A stretch of DNA of 64,000 bases, taken from contig NC_081408.1 of NCBI RefSeq assembly GCF_030272615.1, positions 60,348,114 to 60,412,113 on the forward strand. Direction: 5' to 3'. The notes below the pieces were generated by a model that worked only from the letters and a program-made list of their open reading frames with translations, was not told the DNA's origin and did no database searches. Positions 47,066 to 56,914 of the stretch are shown piece by piece. The stretch is from Cryptomeria japonica (taxonomy: Eukaryota; Streptophyta; Pinopsida; Cupressales; Cupressaceae). The position numbers and the translations under genes are program-made. The number at the start of each line of letters is the position of its first letter. Positions within the stretch are counted from its first letter, which is position 1.

Positions 47066-48971
47066 AATAATGATTAATAGTATTACTTGGAGGGCTATTA
47101 CTACTTATCATTGTGTCAGTACCATTAATGACAAGACAAATGTCACCTTTTCCCACTCTTTCTGGGTATTTGGGGTCACTACGAGAAATTTCTTTCCTGT
47201 ATCTTTCTGCAACTCTCAGTTTTCTGTTTTGAACTGCGAAACTATTGGAGGTAACAGGCATCGCTATGAGCTCAGTAACTATAAGGAGTGGAGACAAAAG
47301 GAGGAAATTTGGAGCATCCTGCAGAAGGGTGGGTTTACAAAGCATATGGAGAGATTGTATGGGAGGGATTCCAAAATCACTAATTTTTTTTGCAAAAATT
47401 GGAGGAATGGCACCCTGAAGATGGGAGATCAAACTATCTCCATTGATGAAGATCTCATTCCTCAAGTAACGGGTCTTCGTAGGGAAGGAAGCAATTTTTG
47501 CAGGGACATAAAGCTTAGCAAGGAGGCCATTGAGCGATACCCTGAAACGACAAAGGAGAAGAAGCACCTAGTTAAGCTAAACAAGACCTACTACCCTCCT
47601 AGGGCATTTGTTAAGCCTTGGAGGGAGGTTCTGTTTGCTATTATGCGATACATTACCTTGGATGGCAGATTCACCAAAGTGTATGGCTATCATTTTGTAC
47701 TGCTCAACCATTTTAGGTATGATGAAAAAGTTAACATACCCTATTTCCCGATTTGTTCAATGAATGCTACTATTAAAGCCCATAGAGAGAACCCTAAGGG
47801 AGATACAACCATGCACCGAGGTCTTGTGGTCTTAATCTATGACCATTTAAAAGATAACCAAATTGCCCACCCCTAGCCTTCTATCTCTGATTCTGAGGAG
47901 GAAGGGTCGTATTCTGATTTTTCTATGGGTGATGAGTCAGAAAGTGATTCGAAAAGTGAGACAGAGGAGAGTCTGGAAGACTTTGGAGGTGAACTTGGTA
48001 AGAAAAGAAAATAGGTGAGCATTAAGCCATCATCTTCTAAGGATAAGAAAGAAAGTAAAGAGAAGGTCTTCCAGATTCACTCCTCCTCCTCCTCGAAGGT
48101 CTCTGAGGACTCTGAGAAGGATGAATCCTAGTCCCCTCGACAAAAGAAAACTAAAATTTCCATTCAGAAAAGGAACAAACAGAAAAGGCAAGACAATTAT
48201 GAGTTGGAATTGGAGGATAAAGTGTAGAGAAAGAATCCTGACGTCGACGAAAAAGTGGAGGAGGAGATTACAAAGGAAGATTTCAATCAGAGGGTCGGTG
48301 GAAATGCCGAACAGATCACTAGTGGAGATGTGCCCAATAATGAACAAGCCAATGCTGGTGAGAAAACCCCCCCTTCAAATCCTCCTACCGAGGGTTTGAA
48401 AGGGTTTGTGGACACCCTCGATTGGTTAATTAATAGTCACAAGAAAGTTGTGGAGGATAATAAGAAGCTGAGCCACAGGGTTCAAATTTTTGAGACAATC
48501 AGTATTGGTGAAGGCAAATCTATGGCTGAATATGTTGATGACTTGAGTAAAATTGTTGCCGGAGTTGAAGAGATTAGAGACGCCTTCAACCCAAGGTTTG
48601 AGCAAGTGGAGAAGGCCTTGGAAGAGATAAAAACCAATGACAATGCTATGGACCAGAGAATGGCGGAAACTGACAACAAATTCAATAAAATTGAAAAATG
48701 CCTCAGAAGCATTGCTGAACAGAGCCATAACATTCTGAAAGCCTCAACAAACAACACCAAAATTCTTATCAGCAAGCTGGAGAACGAGAAGGATTCCCTG
48801 GAGCTAGAACCTAACATGGAAGGTATGGGAGAGGTGCAAGGACCTAGAAAGAGGACTAGAGGCAAGAAGAATGAGAAAAAGCCAAACAAGGAAATTGAAG
48901 AACTTAAAGTTGCTTCGGCAAACTATGACCTGTTGGTCACTAAGGCGGCCGATCTTCTTAAGACTTTGTAG
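47058..48971 (+). pseudogene. LINE third ORF, unknown function
   Basis: A single frame of 637 codons runs from ATG 47058 to TAG 48969, interrupted only by four TAG codons at 47874, 48012, 48129 and 48225; there is no frameshift. The N-terminal ~270 residues are globular, with a W-R-N-G-T-L-K-M-G-D...I-P-Q-V-T-G-L segment (47400-47480) and Y-G-Y-H-F-V-L-L-N-H-F-R-Y. They resemble uncharacterised plant transposon-linked proteins from memory, but I cannot name a family. The middle (47880-48250) is acidic, Ser- and Lys-rich. The last ~240 residues look like coiled coil with a basic K-R-T-R-G-K-K-N-E-K-K patch, as expected of a nucleic-acid-binding or multimerising protein. Start choice: the ATG overlaps the ORF2 stop by 8 nt (ATGGATAA). 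Confidence 0.75.
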
Positions 48972-49171
48972 TTGTTGTTTTCTATTTAGGTCTTTTATCT
49001 AGTTTTTTCACTATGTTGTTCCTTTATTTTGTTGCCCGTTCAGTTCACTAGCCTTCTTGGAAGTCTTTTGTATGTTGTTTCAATGCTGGTCTGATTGCTC
49101 TATGTTGAACTATCTTATGCTCCTTTGTTAAAGGTTTCGGGTCCTTAAAACCTTTTTTTCATATTAATCAA
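48972..49171 (+). other. LINE 3' untranslated region
   Basis: T- and G-rich tail from the ORF stop to the target duplication, with GTTTCGGGTCCTTAAAACC near the end, in keeping with plant LINE 3' ends. The A tail is short or eroded. Confidence 0.7.
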
Positions 49172-49180
49172 AACCTAAGA

Positions 49181-50219
49181 AGGTTCCTTCATCACTCTTA
49201 GAATCAAACTTTCTAGAGTACTCATCCATCTTGATGTAGCATTTGCTTCCAAATACATTGAAGTAACTCACATTGGGTGAGTATACACACCATAATTCAT
49301 AGGGACTCTTATTTGCCCCCTTCTTCACCTATATCCAGTTCAAGGTATACACAATAGAACTCATTGCTTCTCTCTAGAAGACATGTGGAATATCCTTCTG
49401 TATCATCAGAGTCCTTGCACAATCAATTAGAGTTTGTTTTCTTCTTTTAACAACTCCATTTTGTTGAGGTGTTCTGGGTGTAGACATTTGCCTCATAATC
49501 CTTTGTTCTTCATAGTAATTTATGAGCTCTTGAGAGGTGAACTCTCCTCCTCTATTCGATCTCAAACATGTCAGACTCTTACTAGTTCCTCTCTCCACTC
49601 GAGCCTTGAAGACCTTGAACATGTGAAAGGCTTTATATTTTTCTTTCAAGAATACAACCCACATCATTCTTGAGAAACCATGTACAATCAACATGAAGTA
49701 CTGGTCCCGATAGAAACTCTTAGTCCTCATAGGACCACACAAATATGTATGCACTAAATCTAGCACATTCTCAGATGCATAAGATTTGCCCCTAAAACTA
49801 GATCTGGTCAACTTTCCTAGCTGACAATCTTTACACATAGCATTCTTAGGTTTCATAATGTCAGGCATACCTCTGACAGACTTCATTCTACTAACCTTTG
49901 ATATGCTATCAAAATTAACATGACACAATCTTTTGTGCCACAACCAACTGTCTTCTACCTTTTCCATTAGGCAACTTCCTACAGTGGTGTCTAGGTAGAG
50001 CATATTACTTTTAGTTTGTTTACTGATAGTAATCAGACCTCCTGACTTATCACTTATTTTGCATATTCCTTCATTATAGTCCAACTGGTAACCCTTATTG
50101 TGAATTTGTGCAACACTTAACATATTATACTTTAGCCCTTCTACCCAAAAAACATCTTCACAATGGGTTTTATCTTCTAAAGTTATCCTTCCTATCATTG
50201 TCAAGACATTTGGATGCAA
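49181..50219 (-). pseudogene. C4 integrase
   Basis: 50219-49374 is open for 281 codons: pre-integrase L-K-Y-N-M-L-S-V-A-Q, the HHCC zinc region and the integrase core. All three acidic residues are replaced: H-T-Y-L-C-G-P (Asp to Tyr), L-R-S-N-R-G-G-E-F (Asp to Asn) and N-G-V-V-K-R (Glu to Lys). The C-terminal continuation 49373-49181 (D-E-Y-S-R-K-F-D, S-D-E-G) runs up to the LINE and resumes at 46137. An intact frame with a dead triad means it decayed by substitution rather than by breakage. Confidence 0.9.
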
Positions 50220-51101
50220 TATGACCTATTTTATTGCATGAGAAACACTTCAGGGATAGTTACCTTTGTATTTCCCTTTTCCTCTTGGCAACCTTCTTGC
50301 TATTAGAGCTTCAAGCTCATCTTGGTCCTATTCTTCATATAACAAGTTGTCATGTTCATGATAATGACCGGTTCTTGCAATAGGACTACTTCTGGTTTCT
50401 TTTCTTCTCATTGTTGGTGAAAGTGTCATGGAAGAATTGAAGGCATCATCAATCTTTTCCATATTGTTATCATAGATTCTTAGTTCAAAGGCAGTCAACT
50501 TACCGATCAGGGAGTGAAGTGTAACATTAACTGTTCCCAAAGATTCGAGTTTTAGAATTGCAGAAACCCTTATGGCATATTGTGGTAGCAAGGTTATGAA
50601 TATTTTGTTGACCACATCATCTTCTTCAAGTTTTCCTCCAACACTTCTGATGGAATTTACCACATCCTTTATTCTTTTGCTATACTATTCTATATTTTCT
50701 TCTTCTTATATCCTCATCTCATCAAATTTGCCGCTTAAACTATCCACCTTAGCCTTTTGTACATGAGGATCTCCTCCATAAATAGTCTTTAGCTTATTCC
50801 ACATCTCATAGGCTGTTTTCAGATCTTGAACCTCAACATACTCATTATCAGATAGAGTACTAGCAATCACATCCATAGTTGCAGTGTTATCTTGCCTCTC
50901 TTTGATATGATCTGCAATGAGAACCCCTGTAGGTTCATTGCACTCTATGCTTACATGAATCGAGTATTGATCTCCTAGGGTTCTTCGGTAGAGCTTCATT
51001 CTACCACACCATAATGTATAATTCTCCTTAGAGAACTTGGGGCCTTCCTTTTGTTGGTGTTGAAAATAAGCCACACTCAGACTGACGATGGACTGGTCCA
51101 A
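50220..51101 (-). pseudogene. C4 gag, joined to integrase by loss of protease
   Basis: 51101-50706 and 50663-50328 carry the UBN2-type capsid (Y-T-L-W-C-G-R-M-K-L, Y-E-M-W-N-K-L). 50270-50220 holds a CCHC knuckle C-F-S-C-N-K-I-G-H-I-A-S-K-C. The protease segment expected next (about 400 bases in C2) is absent, and the frame changes at the same place. The ATG at 51101 lies in the tandem repeat upstream, so the true gag start is probably near 51050. Confidence 0.85.
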
Positions 51102-51298
51102 GAGGGGCTAGTAGCTTAGTGGTAGAGAACTCCAACAACATATGGAAGGTCCTCTTGTGTGGCTTAAGGGTGGTGTTGGTGTTGAAAATAAGCCACACCC
51201 AAACCAACAATGGACTAGTCCAAGAGGGGCTAGTAGCTCAGTGGTAGAGCACTCCAGCAATGTATGGAAGGTCCTAGGTTTGAGTCCTAGCTGGTCCA
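51053..51298 (+). repeat. 122-bp tandem duplication in the C4 leader
   Basis: Unit 1 (51053-51174) and unit 2 (from 51175) share GTTGGTGTTGAAAATAAGCC, GGTCCAAGAGGGGCTAGTAG and TATGGAAGGTCCT with scattered differences. Unit 1 ends with GTGTGGCTTA, the complement of TAAGCCACAC near its start. The pair lies between the C4 primer site and gag. Confidence 0.85.
51227..51298 (+). repeat. tRNA-like sequence (tRNA pseudogene or SINE head)
   Basis: Folds as a 72-nt tRNA-like shape. The acceptor stem GGGCTAG/CTGGTCC has seven pairs, two of them wobble. The D arm TAGCTCAGTGGTAGAGC fits the A box, and the T arm CTAGG-TTTGAGT-CCTAG has five perfect pairs with a B-box-like core. A73 is present. The anticodon arm is poor (four pairs, eight-base loop, no proper U33), so a working tRNA is unlikely. 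Unit 1 of the duplication carries a decayed copy lacking the B box. Confidence 0.6.
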
Positions 51299-51368
51299 TG
51301 TCTCAACACATTTCACATCATCTTGGATCTTTCATTAAGATGTTAAGCTCTTCTGAATCTAAGGACCA

Positions 51369-51382
51369 AGGCTCTAATACCA
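51369..51382 (-). other. Primer-binding site of C4
   Basis: The minus strand reads TTGGTATTAGAGCC after the LTR end; one base off the usual TGGTATCAGAGC for initiator Met tRNA. Confidence 0.82.
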
Positions 51383-51384
51383 AT

Positions 51385-52967
51385 TGTTAGTCCCTATCTG
51401 TGCTGAGAGGGGAGGGTTGAATCAACACTATACCGGTTTTTTTTTTCCAAATTTAACCTTACTCAAAACTTCTATTCAAACTTAAAACTTATCAGTATAA
51501 GCAACATTGATAAGAAACATGCACACAAAAATCAAACACACATGATTACCAAGATTTATCACATGGAAACACAAATTGGAGAAAACCACGGTGTGAGTAG
51601 AAACTCACAAAATCGGCACTCTTCTGGAGTACGCCTAGTGAGGAGCCATCCTTGTTAGGAGATTACAAAGACATTTTTAGGTGCCACCCAGTTAAGGGAT
51701 TTTCTTTAAGGCCTGTTAGAACCTTTACCCTATTAGAGGTAGCCTTGTTAAAGGACTTAGGATTTTCATTTAAGATGTCATGCGGTTAAGGGATTTTACA
51801 AAGGGACCTGTTAAAGTCCACCCGGTTAAGGGATTTTACTATTGTAGTTATGAGAAAACAATAGAGAGAAGGATCTGATTTAATAGATACTCTTAGCTTA
51901 ATTAGATCCAAATGAAGCTCTTTAGTTTGACCACCGGTTACACTTGCTCTGCACTCTATTGGTGCTCTTCACTACACATGCTTTGTACTCTACCAGTGCT
52001 CTGCATTCTTTCTGTGCTCTTCACACTATCTGATTTCTCCACACTCTCTTCACCACTCTGCTATTCACTTAGCAATTCCGCCCTCGTCTCACCTTGTTGG
52101 ATCGCCTCTCTTCAAAATTGCACTTTGCAATTTTTACGATCAATCATTTTGTTTTTCGCAAAAAACCTTTATACCATATTTTGCCAACACATACCCGCTG
52201 ATTCCTCAATCAGTTTACACCCAACAATCGGTCGATATGAAATTCAAATCTTTCCAAATCTTCCTGTACTCTCTCTGCGCACTCTCCATCAATCTCGTTA
52301 GCAACTCATCCTTGACTGTCTCTGCAACTCATAATTTCACCAACCGCTGGGTCATTTTCTATTTTTTTAATGCGAACTAGAAAATCCGCACAAATCTCAC
52401 CTTAACTAGTTGTTAACTGTTGTAGACTTCACTATCCATTTGTTTGATGATATCTCGCCATGACTGACTCACCTTTGGTCATCGCATCTAAATTCCCAAT
52501 GGATATCATCCTTCAACCTGTATCACCGGTTCACCAGTGTAACTCTTCACCTTTTGCCACTGGTCACTAATCATCAATCAGACTGATCACCTGTTTGTCC
52601 AGAGTGTCCCGGTTGTGCATAAGACTACTAAACTGCAATCCGAGTCACCTCTTATGATCGTATCATCATTTCAACTGCCAGTTTAAGAAATTGATCTCAA
52701 TATCAATCAGATGCTTGACTGACCGGTCAGCTGCTTTGTTTATCCTTCAACCGATTAGTCTTCGACTAACACACTACTTAAGTGTGTCAATAATGCATAT
52801 TAGGGAAGCACTAAATCCTTGATACTATTTGCAGCCATGAGTAAACCATTGAGGTTTACCACACCTACTTCCCTAAGAGATTGGCCTTATTCACCGGTAA
52901 GTGGTAGTCATCAATGCTAATACTATCTGATGAACCGGTTGTGCCAATACCGTCAGTTATGCCAACA
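51385..52967 (-). repeat. 5' LTR of C4
   Basis: 1583 bp. Hairpin arms 51400-51406 and 51422-51428. Shared block 51555-51595. Three GGTTAAGGGATTTT copies at 51690, 51784 and 51824. Confidence 0.9.
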
Positions 52968-52972
52968 GATAG

Positions 52973-53192
52973 ATCTTTTGATCCAAGGTCCCAGTTGTGA
53001 CCTATTATACTAGGCCTGGGTGCTGATATGTTGTAATCCGGTTGTTATCGGTTAAATGTAATCAATTTTCATGCAATAAAACTATCTATTTTGCATTGTC
53101 GTCATAATATCTATGTGTATCCATTGTGTTTACTCTTGCATACTTGTTCGGATTGACCTCATTGAGGTCCCTCCGCACCGATGACTGCTTCA
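52973..53192 (+). repeat. G2 5' LTR, right part
   Basis: Resumes the G2 LTR after C4, matching 15470-15692 of G1 and ending GACTGCTTCA. The primer site TGGTATCAGAGC follows at 53195-53206. Confidence 0.88.
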
Positions 53193-53454
53193 AGTGGTAT
53201 CAGAGCAAAATTTCATTCCAGAGGTTGCATGTCCTAAATTTCTTGTTGTAGGGTGGTGGATTGCGGATTCGACCCGCAATTGCAAAGGACTAGCGTGAGT
53301 CGATGGCGTGAAGAGGAACTATAAATGGTAGAGAAAGGGGAATGCAGACCCTGTTGTGATGGTGATGTTGTGAGGAATAACATCCCAGTTAGAAGCCATG
53401 GAGACATCCCAGAGAAGAAGCTGACATATCCAAGATGTGAGTGAAGATGAAGGA

Positions 53455-53763
53455 GAAGAAGCCCCGACAGAACAAGTAAAACTACCGACAGTTGATTCGG
53501 ATGAAGAAAGGTTTTAAAGGGTTTTGAATAGGGCAAACACTAAACCTTATTTTACCCCACCGAAATATGATGGAAAGTTAGATTCAGATGAATTGATGGA
53601 TTGAATCTCAGAGATGGAGAAGTATTTCGATTTTGAAAACACTGTAGAAGAGAGGAAGGTAAAATATGCCTATACCCGGTTGAAAGGTCATGCTTCTCTT
53701 TGGTGGGAGCATTTGCAAGTTGACAGATAGAGAAGAGGTAAAGAAAAGATTAAGACATGGGAT
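53455..53763 (+). pseudogene. G2 gag, N-terminal part
   Basis: Acidic segment, then F-T-P-P-K-Y-D-G-K-L and S-L-W-W-E-H as in G1 (16040-16215). A TGA replaces the Trp codon of M-D-W near 53600. C5 interrupts it at 53763/53764; the rest starts at 59754. Confidence 0.82.
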
Positions 53764-54488
53764 TGTTGGCCATTTGATGGAATTGAGTATGTTTGGAATT
53801 GACATGGTTTGTAATTATGTAATCAGTTTATTGTTTGTTGGCCGACCTGATTGTTTATGGTCGAGGGTTTTGTATAAATAGATTTAAGATCTCATTGTAG
53901 ATCATCATGGTTAATGTAAGAGGTCATGGTCAAGGAATGTAATGTGTGAATAATTTTATATCAATCAGGTAGAGGAGCTGGTCGATCATTGGAGATCGAA
54001 TTGGGTTTATATAAGAGGATTTAGTCCTCCGGTATTGAGCTTAACCATAACTGAACTCTGGCATAGGAGATGCTATATTTTGCAGTTCAACACTTCTCCG
54101 AATTGTAGTCTGGATTTATACGTAGTCAGTGAGGCTCCTTTTGTGATAAGCAGTGTGCTCTAGGTTGTTCGCCTTCCTGCAAGTGCAGGCTCCTTCATTG
54201 TAATTCACATTCTTACTACAGAAGTATTATTTGACTGTGGGTAGGCTTCCCACCATGGTTTTTCCCTTTACCGGGTTTTCCACGTACAAACCTTGCTGTT
54301 GTGTGGATGGCTTTTATTATGTGATTATTATTTATGCTTAATTGGTTTAACTGCTATTCTGGTATTATTGTTTTAGGTTCCGGTATTAAATTTTTAATTG
54401 CTAATGCTTCCGGTAATCTATGACAACTGATTCACCCCCCCCCCCCCCCCCCTCTTAGTTGTCTTCCGGTTATCTGAACTGTCTAACA
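53764..54488 (+). repeat. 5' LTR of C5, internally deleted
   Basis: TGTTGGCCATTTG to GTCTAACA. The segment matching about 58565-59070 of the 3' LTR is missing. Hairpin arms 54422-54430 and 54455-54463 flank a run of 18 C (54435-54452). Shared block 54248-54290. Confidence 0.9.
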
Positions 54489-54547
54489 ATTGGTATCAAA
54501 GCTTTGGTCCTCTCTGCAGAAAGATTAACCGCTTGAGGAAGATCCTA

Positions 54548-55851
54548 TGGCGACTAACAGTTCAAGTTCATCCAGTTCTTTTGGAGCTATCTTTTGAAAG
54601 GATATACCGAGGCTTAAAGGAACAAACTATACAGTATGGAATATTCAGATGGAGACTCATGTGAGATGTCTTGGCAAGGAGATTTGGGAGATCACACGAA
54701 ATGGTGTCACACCCTATAATCTGGGATCTGGCAATCCTCCTCCAACAAACCTAGATAAGGAGCTTGAGAATGATTGTAGAGCAAGAGAAGCCCTCTTGTG
54801 TGCACTTTCTAATCAAAAAATAATGGGATTAACAAACAAATCATCTGGAAAGGCTATATGGGATAAGTTGCAGACTCTTAATGAAGGTGACCCTACAGTG
54901 AAGATTGTTAAACTTGATGGTTACCGGGTGAGATATGAAAACCTAAAGATGGAAGAAGATGAAATGACTACTGCATTCATGGAAAGAGTAAATGAGATTG
55001 TTATTGGAATTCAATGTTGTGGTGGAACTCTGAGCAAAGATGAAATTGTTTCTCAAGTCCTGAGAGCCCTACCACTGACTTACAAAATGAAGGGTAATGC
55101 TATTAGTGAGTTGCGAACAATGGCTAATACATGTGTCAACAAAGATACTTTGGCTAGGAAACTATCTGCTTTCGAGCTTGAGGAATTTGGACTTTCTGGA
55201 GATGTGAAGACTGAACCTTCTTTTCATGCATCTACATCTACAACCGGTAAGCAAGATTTGAAAGCTTTATATGCAAAAGAAATAGAAGATATGAAGAGAG
55301 AAGATGATGAGTTTGAGAAACTTGAAGCACTATTTGCTAGAAGAGTACCCAAAGGACCGGTAGGAAGTAAGTATGAAGGGAAAACACCTTTTAAATGTTT
55401 TGCATGCAATAAGATTGGTCATTTTGCATTTAGATGTCCTGAAAGAAATTGAAGATTTGAAGAAAGAGTTAAAAGATCATTTATGCGTAATCCTGGATAT
55501 CGGAAAAAGTATAGATTCAACAAAAATAGTGACAAATCATGCTACATAGCGGATGAGGAAGGCATAACTGATTCAGATGATGAACTGACAGAAGACTCTG
55601 CTAGTGGATACGACAATGGGAAAGAATGGGTATTCCTAGATATTAGTGAAGATGATCCGACACTGGAAGAGAATGTACGTGATGAGAAGGGACTTGCTAC
55701 TAAAATTGAGGACAAGGATGAATGGGTAATTGATAGTGACTATTCACATCATATGATTGGAGATAAAGAGAAGTTTCTGTCTTTGCAAGAATTTGATGGT
55801 GGACTAGTTAGATTTGGAGATGACAAGGCATGGAAGATTAAAAGAAAATGA
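54548..55851 (+). pseudogene. C5 gag and protease
   Basis: ATG 54548, Ser-rich start, TGA near 54593, then UBN2-type capsid (54649-55452) with L-R-A-L-P and the intact knuckle C-F-A-C-N-K-I-G-H-F-A-F-R-C. After a TGA at 55450 the acidic spacer and protease follow. The protease site reads I-D-S-D-Y-S-H-H, so the Gly of D-S-G is Asp. Confidence 0.88.
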
Positions 55852-55860
55852 ACTATATCA

Positions 55861-56914
55861 TTGGATGGTAAGAACAATACTGATAATGTTTATTATGTTG
55901 AAGGTTTGAAGCATAATCTTTTGAGTGTAGGACAACTGGTAGATAAGGGATTTCAATTACAGTTCAAGGATGGAAAATGCAAAATCATTACCATATTTGG
56001 CTTAGAGATTGCAACCGATACACAAACAAAAGGTAACATATTTTATTTGAGCTTCGGTGAGAAGACATGTTTGATTACACAGATTGATGAGAGTTGGCTA
56101 TGGCATAAAAGGCTATGTTATGTGAATTTTGATTGTATTGTGAAGATTAGTTCAACTAAGGCTGTTAGGGATATACCTAAGATTATGAAGCCCTATAATC
56201 CGCTATGTAAAGAATGTCAAATGGGTAAATGGGTCAGAACATATTTTAGGAGTATACCAGATAAATCAAATGGTGTTCTTGATCTTATTCACTATGATTT
56301 GTGTCCGTGCTACAGTTAAAAGTTTTCATGATGATATATATTTCATGCTAATCATTAATGATTATTCTAGAATGATGTGGGTTAATTTTTTGAGAGAAAA
56401 ATCTGAAGCATTTGAAAAGTTTAAAATCTTTAAGGCTAAAGTGGAAAATGAGATAGGATTGAAGATTAAATGTTTGAGATCAGATCATGGTGGAGAATTC
56501 ACAACCAGTGAGTTTAATAACTTTTGTGACAAACATGGTATAAGAAGACAATTTTTTGCTCCTAGGACACCTCAGAAGAATGGAGTTGTGGAAAGGAAAA
56601 ACAAAACTATCTTGGATGCTGCTAGATCAATGATGATGGAAGCTAATCTACCTCATATCTACTAGAGAGAAGTAGTGAATACAACGGTTTATACATTCAA
56701 TAGAGTACATATCAAAGGAGAAACCGATAAGACACCTTATGAATTATGGTTTGGCAATACACCTACAGTTAAGTATTTCAGAATTTTTGGTAGTAAATGT
56801 TATATTAGAAGAGATGATACTATTGGGAAAATTGATCCTATAAGTGATGAAGGCATATTTCTTAGTTATTCTAATGAAAGAAAAGCATATAGATGTTATA
56901 ACAAGAGATTGTAG
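55861..56914 (+). pseudogene. C5 integrase
   Basis: 55861-56319 has pre-integrase [11 protein letters not shown] and the HHCC region. A frame break near 56300 spoils the first acidic motif (H-Y-D-L-C). 56270-56665 keeps L-R-S-D-H-G-G-E-F and P-Q-K-N-G-V-V-E-R. A TAG at 56663 precedes 56675-56914, the tail with S-D-E-G-I-F-L. Confidence 0.85.

Larger units (their letters stand above)
46147..49171 (+). mobile_element. LINE (plant L1 type), 5'-truncated, with a third ORF
   Basis: 3025 bp flanked by AACCTAAGA (46138-46146 and 49172-49180), a 9-bp target duplication inside C4. The 5' truncation falls near the end of ORF2, as is usual for LINEs. It contains the zinc-binding end of the RT protein, an RNase H domain, an extra ORF of about 640 codons, and a 200-base 3' end finishing ...TTAAAACCTTTTTTTCATATTAATCAAA without a long A tail. 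Opposite in strand to C4. The target duplication and the restored C4 frame make the insertion certain; the status of the extra ORF is the open question. Confidence 0.9.
42323..52967 (-). mobile_element. Ty1/copia element C4, with LINE L1 inside
   Basis: 10,645 bp including L1. The ends are TGTTAGTCCC and TATGCCAACA with GATAG target duplications at 42318-42322 and 52968-52972. LTRs are 1568 and 1583 bp, longer than in C2, C3 and C5. Internal order on minus: primer site, tRNA-like tandem repeat, gag, integrase, RT, RNase H. The protease is missing: the gag zinc knuckle passes directly into the pre-integrase region near 50200. Removing L1 and one AACCTAAGA copy rejoins the integrase C-terminal sequence exactly. 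Confidence 0.92.

Noticed and set aside
47052-47567. 171-codon minus-strand ORF opposite the LINE third ORF
   Set aside because: A shadow of the plus-strand frame, without recognisable motifs.
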